From positions 1-64,000 of the forward strand of contig JADZGE010000019.1 in assembly GCA_020854035.1 (NCBI GenBank): a DNA stretch of 64,000 bases. The letters are read 5' to 3'. The translations under genes and the position numbers were made by a program. Positions 42,609-50,885 of the stretch are shown piece by piece; the stretch's first letter is position 1; each line of letters begins with the position of its first letter. The notes below the pieces were generated by a model. That model was not told the origin of the DNA. It saw nothing but the letters and a program-made list of their open reading frames with translations, and made no database searches. Source of the stretch: Burkholderiales bacterium. GTDB lineage: Bacteria > Pseudomonadota > Gammaproteobacteria > Burkholderiales > SG8-41.

Positions 42609-44261
42609 TCAACCGTTCTTCACGGGGTCGAGGTGACGAACCGGCGCGGGCCGGATGCGGCCCGTCTTCGCCCACTCCGCCAGCTCGCGCTTCAGTATCT
42701 TCCCGCTCGCGGTGAGCGGAAACGCCTCGAGCGCGATGAAGAACTCCGGCATGTCGTAGCGCGACAGGCCCGCCGAGTCGAGGTGGCGCAGGAGTTCCTC
42801 GCCGGTGACGCGCGCGCCCTCGCGCGGAATCACCGCGAGGCACACGCGCTCGCCGAGGCGCGGGTCGGGTACCGCGAAGGCGGCCGCCTTCAGCACCTGC
42901 GGGTGGCCGATCGCGAGATTCTCGATGCGAGCGGGGTGTATGTTGTGGCCCCCGCGGATCACCAGGTCCTTCTTGCGCCCGACGATGCGGAGGTTACCCG
43001 CCGCATCGAACTGCCCGAGGTCCCCGCTCATGAACCAGCCCGAGGCGTTGAAGGAATTCTCGGTGGCGCTCTGGTTGTCGAAGTAGCCCAGCATGAGGAG
43101 CGCTCCGCGAGTGCCGATCTCGCCGATCGCTCCGGGCGCCGCCTCGAGGTCCGGGTGCTCGGCGTCCCACAGGCGCGTCTCGTAGCCGTGGCACGCCTTG
43201 CCGCAGGTGCCGGTGATCACCTCGACGGGGTCGTCGGGCATGGTGTACTGGTGCGAGCCGTTCTCGGTCATGCCGTAGATGTTCTGGGGCTTGACGCCGA
43301 GTTCGAGGAAGGCGCGCGCGGTCTGCGGCGGGATGACCGAGCCCGCCATGTAGAAGACCGAAACGCGCCCGAGCCGCGCGAGCCCGCGGCGCTTCAGGTC
43401 GGCGAGGACGTCGATGGCGTGCGTGGGCACGCCCATGACGTAGGTCGCGCCGGTTTCGACGATCCAGTCAAGCGGGCGCATCCCGGGCGGCGCGTCGTTC
43501 ACGGCGAGCTCGCAGCCCGCGACGAGCGCCTGCTCGAGCGCCACGGTCGCGATGTGATGCGAGAGCGGGCTGTGGCTGAAGATGACGGTGCGCTCGTCGT
43601 GGCCCCAGTCTCGCACCATCGCGCGCCCGTTGGCGAGCAGCGTGTTGTCGGAGTGGAGCACGCCCTTCGGCGCGCCGGTCGTCCCCGAGGTGAACGCGAG
43701 GTACACGATCTTGTCGGGGTTGTCATCGGGCTCCGGCACCACGGCCGGGCGGGTGCCCGGTTGCGGCATCCCGGAGCCATCGCCATCGGCGCCGTCGAGC
43801 CGGTAGACCCGCCTGAGAGCGGGCAGGGCGCGCACGGCCTCGAACACGTCGCTCCGCGCCCCGTCCGCACCGTGGCCCGGCTGCGCGAGGAACGCGGCGG
43901 TCTCGATGCGCGCGAGGAGCGCCGCGACCTCCGCGACGGTGCAGTTCTGGTGCAACGAGGGGTTGCACACGTAGCCGTTGCGGGAGCACGCGAGGAACGC
44001 CACGACGGACTCGACCCGGTTCGGCAGCCACACCGACACACGCTGGCCGCGCCTCACGCCGGCGGCGTGGAGATCGGCGGCGAGCGCGTCCACCCACGCC
44101 GCGAGCTGCCGCCACGTAAGCCGCCGCCGGCCGTCGCGCAACGCGTAGCCGCCGGGCCGCGCCCCGGCGTGCCCGCGCAGGAGCGTGTACATCGTGTCCT
44201 CGCGCCAGTGGCCGGCCGCGTAGTGGCGGCGGGCCGCGCGCGGGTCGTGCAGCGTCAGCAT
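42609..44261 (-). CDS. AMP-dependent acyl-CoA ligase, cyclohexanecarboxylate-CoA-ligase-like
   Basis: A 550-residue adenylate-forming enzyme. AMP-binding motif FTSGTTGAPKGVLHSD, IYGMTENGSHQYTMP, the hinge IVGRKKDLVIRGGHNIHPAR and the C-terminal lysine in LTASGKILKREL are all present, so both half-reactions should work. The lead RAARRHYAAGHWREDTMYTL resembles ligases for alicyclic or aromatic acids annotated as cyclohexanecarboxylate-CoA ligase. The open frame extends upstream into the neighbouring gene in another frame; ATG 44261 fits the family start. Substrate inferred only from cluster content. Confidence 0.85.
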   Translation of the reverse strand: MLTLHDPRAARRHYAAGHWREDTMYTLLRGHAGARPGGYALRDGRRRLTWRQLAAWVDALAADLHAAGVRRGQRVSVWLPNRVESVVAFLACSRNGYVCNPSLHQNCTVAEVAALLARIETAAFLAQPGHGADGARSDVFEAVRALPALRRVYRLDGADGDGSGMPQPGTRPAVVPEPDDNPDKIVYLAFTSGTTGAPKGVLHSDNTLLANGRAMVRDWGHDERTVIFSHSPLSHHIATVALEQALVAGCELAVNDAPPGMRPLDWIVETGATYVMGVPTHAIDVLADLKRRGLARLGRVSVFYMAGSVIPPQTARAFLELGVKPQNIYGMTENGSHQYTMPDDPVEVITGTCGKACHGYETRLWDAEHPDLEAAPGAIGEIGTRGALLMLGYFDNQSATENSFNASGWFMSGDLGQFDAAGNLRIVGRKKDLVIRGGHNIHPARIENLAIGHPQVLKAAAFAVPDPRLGERVCLAVIPREGARVTGEELLRHLDSAGLSRYDMPEFFIALEAFPLTASGKILKRELAEWAKTGRIRPAPVRHLDPVKNG

Positions 44262-44311
44262 GGTGCCCACCGGATTCGCGATGCCCGCCGTCCGCCCGAT
44301 TTCCCGCGCCC

Positions 44312-45091
44312 CTATCGCCCGAATTTCTCCGGGTCGGGCCCGCGCTTTTCCCCGAATGCCGCCCCCAGTTCGCGGGATTCCCCGGTGTCGAGGTAGAGAC
44401 GCAGCAGGAGATCGTGCGTGACGCGCGCGAGGCCCGAGACCCCGCCGTGGCGCGCGGTGAACGCGGCCTTCAGCGCCGCGAGCGCGAACGCTCCACGCCC
44501 GGCCAGTTCCAGCGCCATCGCGCGCGTTTCCTCCCGCAGCTTTCCGTCCGGCACGACCTTGTTGATGAGCCCGATCTCGAGCGCTTCGCGCGCGGTGAGG
44601 CGCGGGTTGAGGAACCAGATCTCCTTCGCCTTCTTCTTGCCGACGAGGTCTTCGAGGTACCACGTGCCGTAGCCGGCGTCGAAGCTGCCCATCATGGGAC
44701 CGACCTGCCGGAACACCGCGCCCTCCCCGGCGATGGTGAGGTCGCACATGACCTGCAGCACCTGGCCGCCGCCCACGGCGTAGCCGTTGACGGAGGCGAT
44801 CACCGGCTTTTGCAGCCGCTCGATGCTCTCGTAGATCTCGAGCGTGGGCAGCATGCCGGCGTAGAGGGTGGAATCCGCCATGCCCTCCTTGCGCCCGCCG
44901 ATGCAGAAGAAGCGATCGCCCGCGCCGGTGATGACGAGCACGCGCGTGCGCGTCTCGCGCCGCACCTCGTTCACGCAGTCCCGGATCTCGTGACACATCG
45001 CGGGCGTGAACATGTTGCCGTCGTGCGGGCGGTTCAGCGTGAGCCACCCGACCGGGCCGTCCTCTTCGTACAGTATCGTCTCGTAGGTCAT
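44312..45091 (-). CDS. Crotonase-family protein, BadI/MenB-like
   Basis: A 259-residue crotonase of the MenB/BadI branch rather than the hydratase branch. VGPMMGSFDAGYGTWYLEDL, VGKKKAKEIWFLNPRLTARE, and near the C-terminus LYLDTGESRELGAAFGEKRG match the pattern of 2-ketocyclohexanecarboxyl-CoA hydrolase (BadI) and naphthoate synthase (MenB). BadI opens the ring of 2-oxocyclohexanecarboxyl-CoA. No menaquinone genes are near, so the BadI-like role fits the neighbouring CoA-ligase and dehydrogenase genes better. It is the first gene of the minus-strand set and diverges from the promoter at 45187. Confidence 0.8.
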   Translation of the reverse strand: MTYETILYEEDGPVGWLTLNRPHDGNMFTPAMCHEIRDCVNEVRRETRTRVLVITGAGDRFFCIGGRKEGMADSTLYAGMLPTLEIYESIERLQKPVIASVNGYAVGGGQVLQVMCDLTIAGEGAVFRQVGPMMGSFDAGYGTWYLEDLVGKKKAKEIWFLNPRLTAREALEIGLINKVVPDGKLREETRAMALELAGRGAFALAALKAAFTARHGGVSGLARVTHDLLLRLYLDTGESRELGAAFGEKRGPDPEKFGR

Positions 45092-45186
45092 CGGCTAACG
45101 CGCGCGCGGCGCGCGGGGAATGTCCGGATGGCGGCCCGGCGCGACGGCGGCGGAAGGGGCCGCGCCGCGGCGCGTGTCCGCCGCTC

Positions 45187-45218
45187 TTTTGACGGTCAAA
45201 ACGACACGCACTTATACT
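45187..45218 (+). promoter_or_regulatory. Sigma-70 promoter with operator palindrome overlapping the -35 box
   Basis: TTGACG (45189-45194), 18 bp, TATACT (45213-45218) form a good sigma-70 promoter directed at the plus-strand genes. The -35 lies inside TTTTGAC-G-GTCAAAA (45187-45201), a perfect 15-bp palindrome, so a bound repressor would block it. The predicted transcript starts about 20 nt before ATG 45245. Confidence 0.65.
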
Positions 45219-45244
45219 ACAGGAATCCATCGCGCTTGCGCGTA

Positions 45245-46042
45245 ATGCATCTCCCCGACGGGCACCCCGTTATGCCATCCGACGCGACGAGAGGCGGCGC
45301 GCGGGCCGAGGGCCGCATCGGGCTCCTGGTGCCCTCGTCGAACACCACGGTCGAGCCCGAGTTCCAGCGCGCGCTCCCGGAGAGCGTGACGCTGCACACC
45401 GCGCGCCTGTTCCTGACGGACATCACGCCCGAGGCGATAGCGCGCATCGTCGAGGACCTCGAGGCCCAGAGCCGGCTGCTCGCGACCGCCGACGTCGATG
45501 TCATCGTCCTCGGCGCCACGGCGCCGAGCTTTCTCAAGGGCGCGGGCTACGACCGGGAGATGATCGGGCGGATCGTCAAGGCGTCGGGCAAGCCGGCGAC
45601 GACGACTTCGACGGCGCTCCTGCGTGCGCTCGCGCTGCTCGGCGCGAAGCGCATCGTGCTCTGCTCGGCCTACACCGACAGGGTGAACGCGATCGCGCGC
45701 GGCTTCCTCGAGGCGAACGGCATCGAAGTCCTCGCCGCGCGAGGCCTCGGCATGGCGGACAACCTCGCCGTGGGACGGCTCGGCCCCGAGAGCGCGTACG
45801 AGCTCGCGCGCGCGGCGGCGGCGGGAACGGACGCCGACGCCGTGGTGCTCGCCTGCACGAACTGGCGCAGCATGGCGGTGATCGAGAAGCTCGAGCGCGA
45901 ACTCGGCCGCCCGGTGCTCTCCACGACGCAGGCGAGCGTGTGGGATGCGCTGCGGATCGTCGGTTATCGCGGGGAGATCGCGGGCTACGGGCGGCTCCTC
46001 GCCACGCTGGCGGTCGAATCCCGCCTCGCGGCGGTGGCTTGA
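45245..46042 (+). CDS. Arylmalonate decarboxylase/maleate isomerase family protein, single-cysteine type
   Basis: A 265-residue Asp/Glu racemase-superfamily protein. EGRIGLLVPSSNTTVEPEFQ is the family start. The second active-site cysteine is present (Cys204 in VVLACTNWRSM). The first is Ala91 (VLGATAPSF), where maleate isomerase has cysteine and arylmalonate decarboxylase has glycine. That favours a decarboxylase-type or altered chemistry over racemisation. ATG 45245 is used; ATG 45272 is possible. It sits right behind the 45187 promoter, and a paralogue follows after a repeat element. Confidence 0.78.
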   Translation: MHLPDGHPVMPSDATRGGARAEGRIGLLVPSSNTTVEPEFQRALPESVTLHTARLFLTDITPEAIARIVEDLEAQSRLLATADVDVIVLGATAPSFLKGAGYDREMIGRIVKASGKPATTTSTALLRALALLGAKRIVLCSAYTDRVNAIARGFLEANGIEVLAARGLGMADNLAVGRLGPESAYELARAAAAGTDADAVVLACTNWRSMAVIEKLERELGRPVLSTTQASVWDALRIVGYRGEIAGYGRLLATLAVESRLAAVA

Positions 46043-46053
46043 GGACGTTACCC

Positions 46054-46178
46054 GCCACGGAATCACGCGGAAACACGCCGAACTCGCTCGAATCGAGCCA
46101 TGCGCAATCCGATCGCGGGACTGGATTCGAATCACGGCGGTGTTCCGTTCCGTGTGCTTGCGGTTGTTCCGTGGCTGA
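46054..46178. repeat. REP-like inverted repeat element, copy 4
   Basis: The left arm GCCACGGAATCACGCGGAAA (46054) faces a right arm TTCCGTGTGCTTGCGGTTGT followed by TCCGTGGCTGAATGG ending at 46178. It separates the two racemase-family paralogues. Confidence 0.65.
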
Positions 46179-46211
46179 ATGGATCTTGACGATCGATTGC
46201 GGGAGGTCGAC

Positions 46212-46976
46212 ATGTACGGATGGCGCGGCAGGATCGGGTTGCTGGTTCCGTCGATCAACACCACGATGGAGACGGAGTTCTGGCGCATCGCGCCGGAGGG
46301 TGTTTCGGTGCACACCGCGCGCATTGCCGGCGGTCGCCACGGCACGCCCGAGGAGCTGCGCGGGATGGAATCCGCGAGCAGGCAGGCGGCCGCGGAAGTC
46401 GCGATGGTCGAGCCCGACGTCGTGGTGTACGGCTGCACCAGCGGCAGCTTCTTCGAGGGGCCGGACTGGAACGGGCGGATCTGCGAGGCGCTGACCGCGA
46501 TCGCGAAGGCGCCGACCGTCACCACCGCCGGCGCGATGGCCGAGTGCCTGCTCGCGGGCGGCGTGAAGCGCGTGGACGTGTTGACGCCCTACGTGGAAGT
46601 CACCAACGAGCGGTTGCGCCAGTTCCTGCGTACCTTCGGCATCGAGGTCGCGACGCTCGGCACCTTCGACATGCTCGACATGTTCGATCACGCGAAGATC
46701 GAGCCGGGCGAGATCTACCGCAAGGTGAAGGAGATCGCGACGCCGAAGTCGGAGGCGGTCTTCGTCGCCTGCACGCAACTTCGCGCGCTGGAGGTGCTCG
46801 ACAGCCTGGAACGCGATCTCGGCAAGCCCGTGTACTCGGCGGTGCAGGCGAGCGCGTGGGCGGGTTACCGGGCGATGGGTGTCGATCCGCGCGTCGCGAA
46901 CTGCGGGAGCCTGCTGCGCAAGCTCTCCGATCCGGGCGTCGCGGGATCCCGGGAAGGACATCGCAAGTCCGCGTGA
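46212..46976 (+). CDS. Maleate isomerase-like racemase-family protein, two-cysteine type
   Basis: A 254-residue paralogue of the preceding gene (WRGRIGLLVPSINTTMETEF). Both active-site cysteines are present, Cys75 in VVYGCTSGSF and Cys187 in VFVACTQLRA, as in maleate cis-trans isomerase and the racemases. The start at 46212 is chosen because GGGAGG lies 5 bp upstream; the frame is open to an ATG at 46179 inside the repeat's edge. The FAD dehydrogenase gene starts 6 bp after the stop, so they are co-transcribed. Confidence 0.8.
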   Translation: MYGWRGRIGLLVPSINTTMETEFWRIAPEGVSVHTARIAGGRHGTPEELRGMESASRQAAAEVAMVEPDVVVYGCTSGSFFEGPDWNGRICEALTAIAKAPTVTTAGAMAECLLAGGVKRVDVLTPYVEVTNERLRQFLRTFGIEVATLGTFDMLDMFDHAKIEPGEIYRKVKEIATPKSEAVFVACTQLRALEVLDSLERDLGKPVYSAVQASAWAGYRAMGVDPRVANCGSLLRKLSDPGVAGSREGHRKSA

Positions 46977-46982
46977 TCGCCG

Positions 46983-48491
46983 ATGTCCGGCGGCAGGATC
47001 GAGACCTTCGATGTGGTCGTGATCGGCGGCGGCGGCGCCGGGCTCGCGGCCGCGTCGGAGGCCGCGCGCCTCGGGCGCAGCGTCGTGCTGCTGGAGAAGA
47101 ACGCGGAGCCGGGCGGCACCACGTCGTGGTCGGTGGGTTCGGTCTCGGCCACCAACACGCCTCACCAGTTGCGCGCCGGCATCCGGGACACGCCGCAGGC
47201 GCATTTCGATGACCTCGGGCTCTTCGCCGGGCCGCTCGCACAGCGCGACAACCCCGCGCTGCGGCGCATGCTGGTGGAAAACGCCAGCGAAACCGTCCGA
47301 TGGCTCATGTCGCTCGGCGTGGTATTCGTGGGCCCGATGCCGGAGCCCCCGCACCGACACCCGCGCATGCACAACGTCGTGCCGCATTCGCGCTCCTTCG
47401 CGTACCACCTCGCGCGCCACTGCCGCGCGCTCGGCGTGGACATCCGGGTGAATACCCGCGCGACCCGCCTCGTCATGGAGGAGGAGCACGTCGCGGGTGT
47501 CGAGGCAACCGGCGAGGCGGGCGCGGCGTGCGTGTTCCGGGCGCGCGGCGGCGTCGTCCTCGCGGCGGGCGACTACAGCGGGGACCGCGGGCTGAAAGCC
47601 GAGTTCTCGCCGGCCGAGACGGCCGAGGTGGACGCCGTCAACGCGACGAGCACCGGCGACGGGCATCGCATGGCGCGCGAGCTGGGCGCGGTGGTGCTGA
47701 ACGGCGACCTCATCTCGGGGCCATACATGCGCTTCGTGCCGCCGGCGCGGCGCAACTGGCTGCACTCGCTTCCGCCGTGGCGCCCGCTCGCGCGCCTGAT
47801 GGCGTGGTGCCACGGCAACCTGCCGGCGCGGCTGCTGCGGCCCTTCCTCATGAGCTTTCTCACGACGGCGCTCGGCGTCTCCCCCAATCTCTTCCGTCAC
47901 GGCGCGATCCTCGTGAACCGGGACGGGCGGCGTTTCACCGACGAGCTCGGCAACCCCAACCGCGACACCCCGCGCCAGCCCGGGCGCAGCGCGTGGGTCG
48001 TGTTCGACCACGCCGCGGCGCAGCGCCTGTCGGAGTGGCCCAACTACGTCTCCACCGCGCCCGGCGTCGCCTACGCCTACCTCGAGGATTACCGGCGCAA
48101 CCGCGCGGACATCTACCACTCTTCGCCGAGCCTCGAGGGGCTTGCCCGCAGCATGGGCGTGGCGGAAGCGAATCTCGCGAAGACGGTGGCCGACTACAAC
48201 GCCGCGGGCCGGCGCTCCCGTGCGGCGCTGACGAGCGCGCCGTTTTACGCGCTGGGGCCGGTGAAGAGCTACATCGTTTTCACCGACGGCGGGCTGAAGG
48301 TCACCGAGCGGCTCGAGGTCGCGCGCGAAGACGGCTCGGTCATCTCCCGTCTCTACGCCGCGGGGTCCACGGGGCAGGGCGGGCTCATTCTCGAAGGCCA
48401 CGGCCACCATCTCGGGTGGGCGTTCATTTCGGGCAGGATTGCGGGCCGCAACGCCGCCTTCAACGTGTCGAGTGATGCGGTGAAGCAGTGA
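46983..48491 (+). CDS. FAD-binding dehydrogenase, fumarate reductase/3-ketosteroid-dehydrogenase-like
   Basis: A 502-residue flavoprotein of the succinate dehydrogenase/fumarate reductase flavin superfamily. The FAD loop is DVVVIGGGGAGLAAASEAAR with LLEKNAEPGGTTSWSVGS. The C-terminal flavin-binding phrase SRLYAAGSTGQGGLILEGHG is present. NLFRHGAILVNRDGRRFTDE matches the group of 3-oxosteroid dehydrogenase-like and urocanate/fumarate-type reductases. It likely oxidises or reduces an alpha,beta position of a carbonyl compound. It lacks the heme domain and signal peptide of respiratory fumarate reductases. Confidence 0.85.
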   Translation: MSGGRIETFDVVVIGGGGAGLAAASEAARLGRSVVLLEKNAEPGGTTSWSVGSVSATNTPHQLRAGIRDTPQAHFDDLGLFAGPLAQRDNPALRRMLVENASETVRWLMSLGVVFVGPMPEPPHRHPRMHNVVPHSRSFAYHLARHCRALGVDIRVNTRATRLVMEEEHVAGVEATGEAGAACVFRARGGVVLAAGDYSGDRGLKAEFSPAETAEVDAVNATSTGDGHRMARELGAVVLNGDLISGPYMRFVPPARRNWLHSLPPWRPLARLMAWCHGNLPARLLRPFLMSFLTTALGVSPNLFRHGAILVNRDGRRFTDELGNPNRDTPRQPGRSAWVVFDHAAAQRLSEWPNYVSTAPGVAYAYLEDYRRNRADIYHSSPSLEGLARSMGVAEANLAKTVADYNAAGRRSRAALTSAPFYALGPVKSYIVFTDGGLKVTERLEVAREDGSVISRLYAAGSTGQGGLILEGHGHHLGWAFISGRIAGRNAAFNVSSDAVKQ

Positions 48492-48577
48492 TGAAGTGAT
48501 GAAGTGACAGGACGCCCCCGCCGCTCGCGCTCCGTATTCGATCCCCCGTCACCCATCACTCCTGCCGGGATGCTCCC

Positions 48578-49096
48578 ATGATCTTCATGTCCCAGAGCGC
48601 CATCACCGACCCGTCCCGCTGCGGCGACTGGGACGCGTGGTACGTCGAGCACCTGCGCATCATGGCGAGCGTGCCGGGGGTGACGAGCGCGCAGCGCTTT
48701 CTCACGGACTCGCCCGGCCATCCGCCTTCGCTCGCGATGTACACGATGACGGGGCCGGAAATCTTCGACGATCCGTACTACCGCAGCGTGCGCGGCATGG
48801 GCGAGTGGCTCGAACTCATCGACCGCCGCCACTACCGGCGCAATCTGTTCGCCGGCCTCGCTCACGCGCCGCGGGTCGCCGCGGGCGAGCGGCTGATCGT
48901 GGCCGATCGCGACCGGGAGGATCCGTCGCTCGCCGACCTGTGCCTGGCATGGCTCTCCTGCGCCGGCATCGATCGCTCCACGCCGCTACGCGGCATCGCG
49001 GTGGTCGATGCCGCTTCGGCGCGGCTTCTGAGCGGGCGCGACGTGGCGATCTATCGCCCGGTGACGGAGTGCGTCGCATCGGCCGGCGCGCGCTGA
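48578..49096 (+). CDS. Small dimeric alpha/beta-barrel-like protein (EthD/DUF4286 type)
   Basis: A 172-residue protein. The opening MIFMSQSAITDPSRCGDWDA followed by WYVEHLRIMASVPGVTSAQR is the 'strand, W/F-x-x-WY..EH, PGV..A.R' pattern of dimeric alpha/beta-barrel proteins of the EthD/DUF4286 kind. The C-terminal half looks like a second, weaker repeat (GIDRSTPLRGIAVVDAASAR). Function of such proteins is mostly unknown; some assist monooxygenases. It follows the FAD dehydrogenase after 86 bp containing a short ATGAAGTG tandem. Confidence 0.6.
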   Translation: MIFMSQSAITDPSRCGDWDAWYVEHLRIMASVPGVTSAQRFLTDSPGHPPSLAMYTMTGPEIFDDPYYRSVRGMGEWLELIDRRHYRRNLFAGLAHAPRVAAGERLIVADRDREDPSLADLCLAWLSCAGIDRSTPLRGIAVVDAASARLLSGRDVAIYRPVTECVASAGAR

Positions 49097-49355
49097 CGAA
49101 GTGCGTTCGCTGCGGTTCCCCGCCGATCAACGTCGTGAGCGGCGGCTACGCGTTCGCGCCGGAATGGGACATAATGTCCTCCATGGAGGCGGCGCGCTGG
49201 CCCGGTTTCACCGGGCACGGGGATACCGCGGGCATGTGCGGGCGGTCGATTGGCGAAGACCGGAGGCAACGCCGCCTCCCGCCGGAATTCCACGCTGCCG
49301 CCCGGGATTTCCCGTTGCGCCGTTCCGAGCCGGATACCAGTGCGAGGAGCCCCGG

Positions 49356-50336
49356 ATGAATCGCTTGCTGCTTGGATCGGGCTGGGCCATCCTCCTTGCC
49401 GCCGGAGCCCTTTCGCCCGCCTTGGCGCAGCCCGCTTCCGCGTGGCCCGTCAAGGCGATCCGCTGGATCGTGCCGTGGCCGCCCGGCGGCGGCGCGGACG
49501 TCCTCTCGCGCATGCTGAGCCCGCATCTCGCCGATGCGCTCAGGCAGCAGATCGTGATCGACAACCGGGGCGGCGCGGCGGGCAACATCGGGGCGGAGCT
49601 CGCGGCGCGGTCGGCGCCGGACGGCTACACCATCGTGTTCGCGTATTCCGGCACGCATGCGATCAACCCCAGCATCTACCGGCGCATGCCCTTCAGGGAG
49701 AGCGATTTCGCGCCCATCATCCAGCTTGCCTCCGTACCGCAGGTGCTGGTCGTGCACCCGTCGCTGCCGGTGAGAAACGTGAAGGAGCTCGTCGCCCTCG
49801 CGCAAAGCCGCCCCGAAGAGCTCACCTACGGTTCCAGTGGCAGCGGCGCGTTCAACCATCTGACGGGGGCGTTGTTCGGACAGATGACCGGCACGAAGAT
49901 CGTGCACGTGCCCTACAAGGGCGGCGGCCCGGCGGCCGTGGCGCTGCTCGCGGGCGAGATCAGCATGATCCTCGGCGAACCGGCGTCCATGGTCGGCTTC
50001 GTCCGGTCGGGGAAGGTGCGGGCGCTGGCGGTAACGAGCGCGAGGCGCGCGCCGGGCTTTCCGGAGCTGCCGACCATCGCCGAAGCGGGTGTGCCGGGCT
50101 ACGAGGCGACCTCCTGGAACGGCATGCTCGCTCCGGCGGGCACGCCCGCGGCGATCATCGCGCGCCTGAACTCGGAATTGAACCGCATCATCGCGGCGCC
50201 GGAGATAAGCCGCAGGATGCTGGATAACGGTTACGAACCGGTCGGCGGGCCGCCGGAGAAGCTGGGCGAGCTCATTCGCGCGGAGATCGCGAAGTGGGCG
50301 CCGGTGGTGAAGGCCGCGGGCGTTCAGGTCGACTGA
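49356..50336 (+). CDS. Tripartite tricarboxylate transporter receptor (Bug/TctC family)
   Basis: A 326-residue Bug receptor. A signal peptide (LLLGSGWAILLAAGALSPAL, then AQ) precedes WPVKAIRWIVPWPPGGGADV, DNRGGAAGNIGAELA and HVPYKGGGPAAVALL. The start at 49356 has GAGGAG upstream. It is within the cluster of racemase-family, FAD and EthD-like genes, so it may bind their shared substrate, possibly a malonate or maleate derivative. Confidence 0.9.
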   Translation: MNRLLLGSGWAILLAAGALSPALAQPASAWPVKAIRWIVPWPPGGGADVLSRMLSPHLADALRQQIVIDNRGGAAGNIGAELAARSAPDGYTIVFAYSGTHAINPSIYRRMPFRESDFAPIIQLASVPQVLVVHPSLPVRNVKELVALAQSRPEELTYGSSGSGAFNHLTGALFGQMTGTKIVHVPYKGGGPAAVALLAGEISMILGEPASMVGFVRSGKVRALAVTSARRAPGFPELPTIAEAGVPGYEATSWNGMLAPAGTPAAIIARLNSELNRIIAAPEISRRMLDNGYEPVGGPPEKLGELIRAEIAKWAPVVKAAGVQVD

Positions 50337-50394
50337 CCTCGGCTGCGGGCTGCGGCTCGTGGCTGGTGCCTTGCAGCTTGCATGGCGGAACCGA

Positions 50395-50850
50395 ATGGCC
50401 GAGAAGCCCATGGGACTGCTGGTGGCCGGGTTCAATTTCGCCACGGTCCAGGAAGACGAGTTCAACGACTGGTACGACACCGAGCACATCCCCGAACGGC
50501 GGCGGGTGCCGGGATTCGTCAACTGCGAGCGCTGGGTCGGCGCCGAGGACCCGAGGATCTCGCTCGCCACCTACGACCTGGGGTCGCTGGAGGTGCTTTC
50601 CACGCGCGCATACCGCGCCATCGCGGGAGACAATCTCTCGCCCTGGTCGAAGCGCGTGGTCGGCAGGTGCCGGCGCATCTGCCGTTTCGAGGCCGAGCAG
50701 TTGAACCCCGGCCGCCTTGCCGCGCCCGCGCCGGGGGCGGGCGCGCTGCTTATCGTCGCGCTGAACGTCGAGCCGGGGGCGGACGCAGACCCGGCTGCGG
50801 CTCGTCTTGCGTCGCTACGTTGCTTCGCGGTGACGACGCCCGCTTGGTGA
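50395..50850 (+). CDS. DUF4286/EthD-like protein
   Basis: A 151-residue protein. GLLVAGFNFATVQEDEFNDW then YDTEHIPERRRVPGFVNCER is the typical DUF4286-like opening: strand, 'E..FN.WYD.EH.PER..VPGF'. It resembles the protein at 48578 in layout, so the cluster carries two such proteins. The C-terminal half (APAPGAGALLIVALNVEPGA) starts a second strand-helix unit but stops early at AVTTPAW; it may be truncated compared with a two-repeat form. ATG 50395 rather than 50359. Confidence 0.6.
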   Translation: MAEKPMGLLVAGFNFATVQEDEFNDWYDTEHIPERRRVPGFVNCERWVGAEDPRISLATYDLGSLEVLSTRAYRAIAGDNLSPWSKRVVGRCRRICRFEAEQLNPGRLAAPAPGAGALLIVALNVEPGADADPAAARLASLRCFAVTTPAW

Positions 50851-50885
50851 AGCCGCCGGCCCCGCGAAGCTCCACACCCCGCCGT

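Noticed and set aside
42609..45230. A single 873-codon minus-strand protein fusing a hydratase and a CoA ligase
   Set aside because: Its first part is a shadow of the BadI/MenB-like gene in another frame; the ligase begins at 44261.
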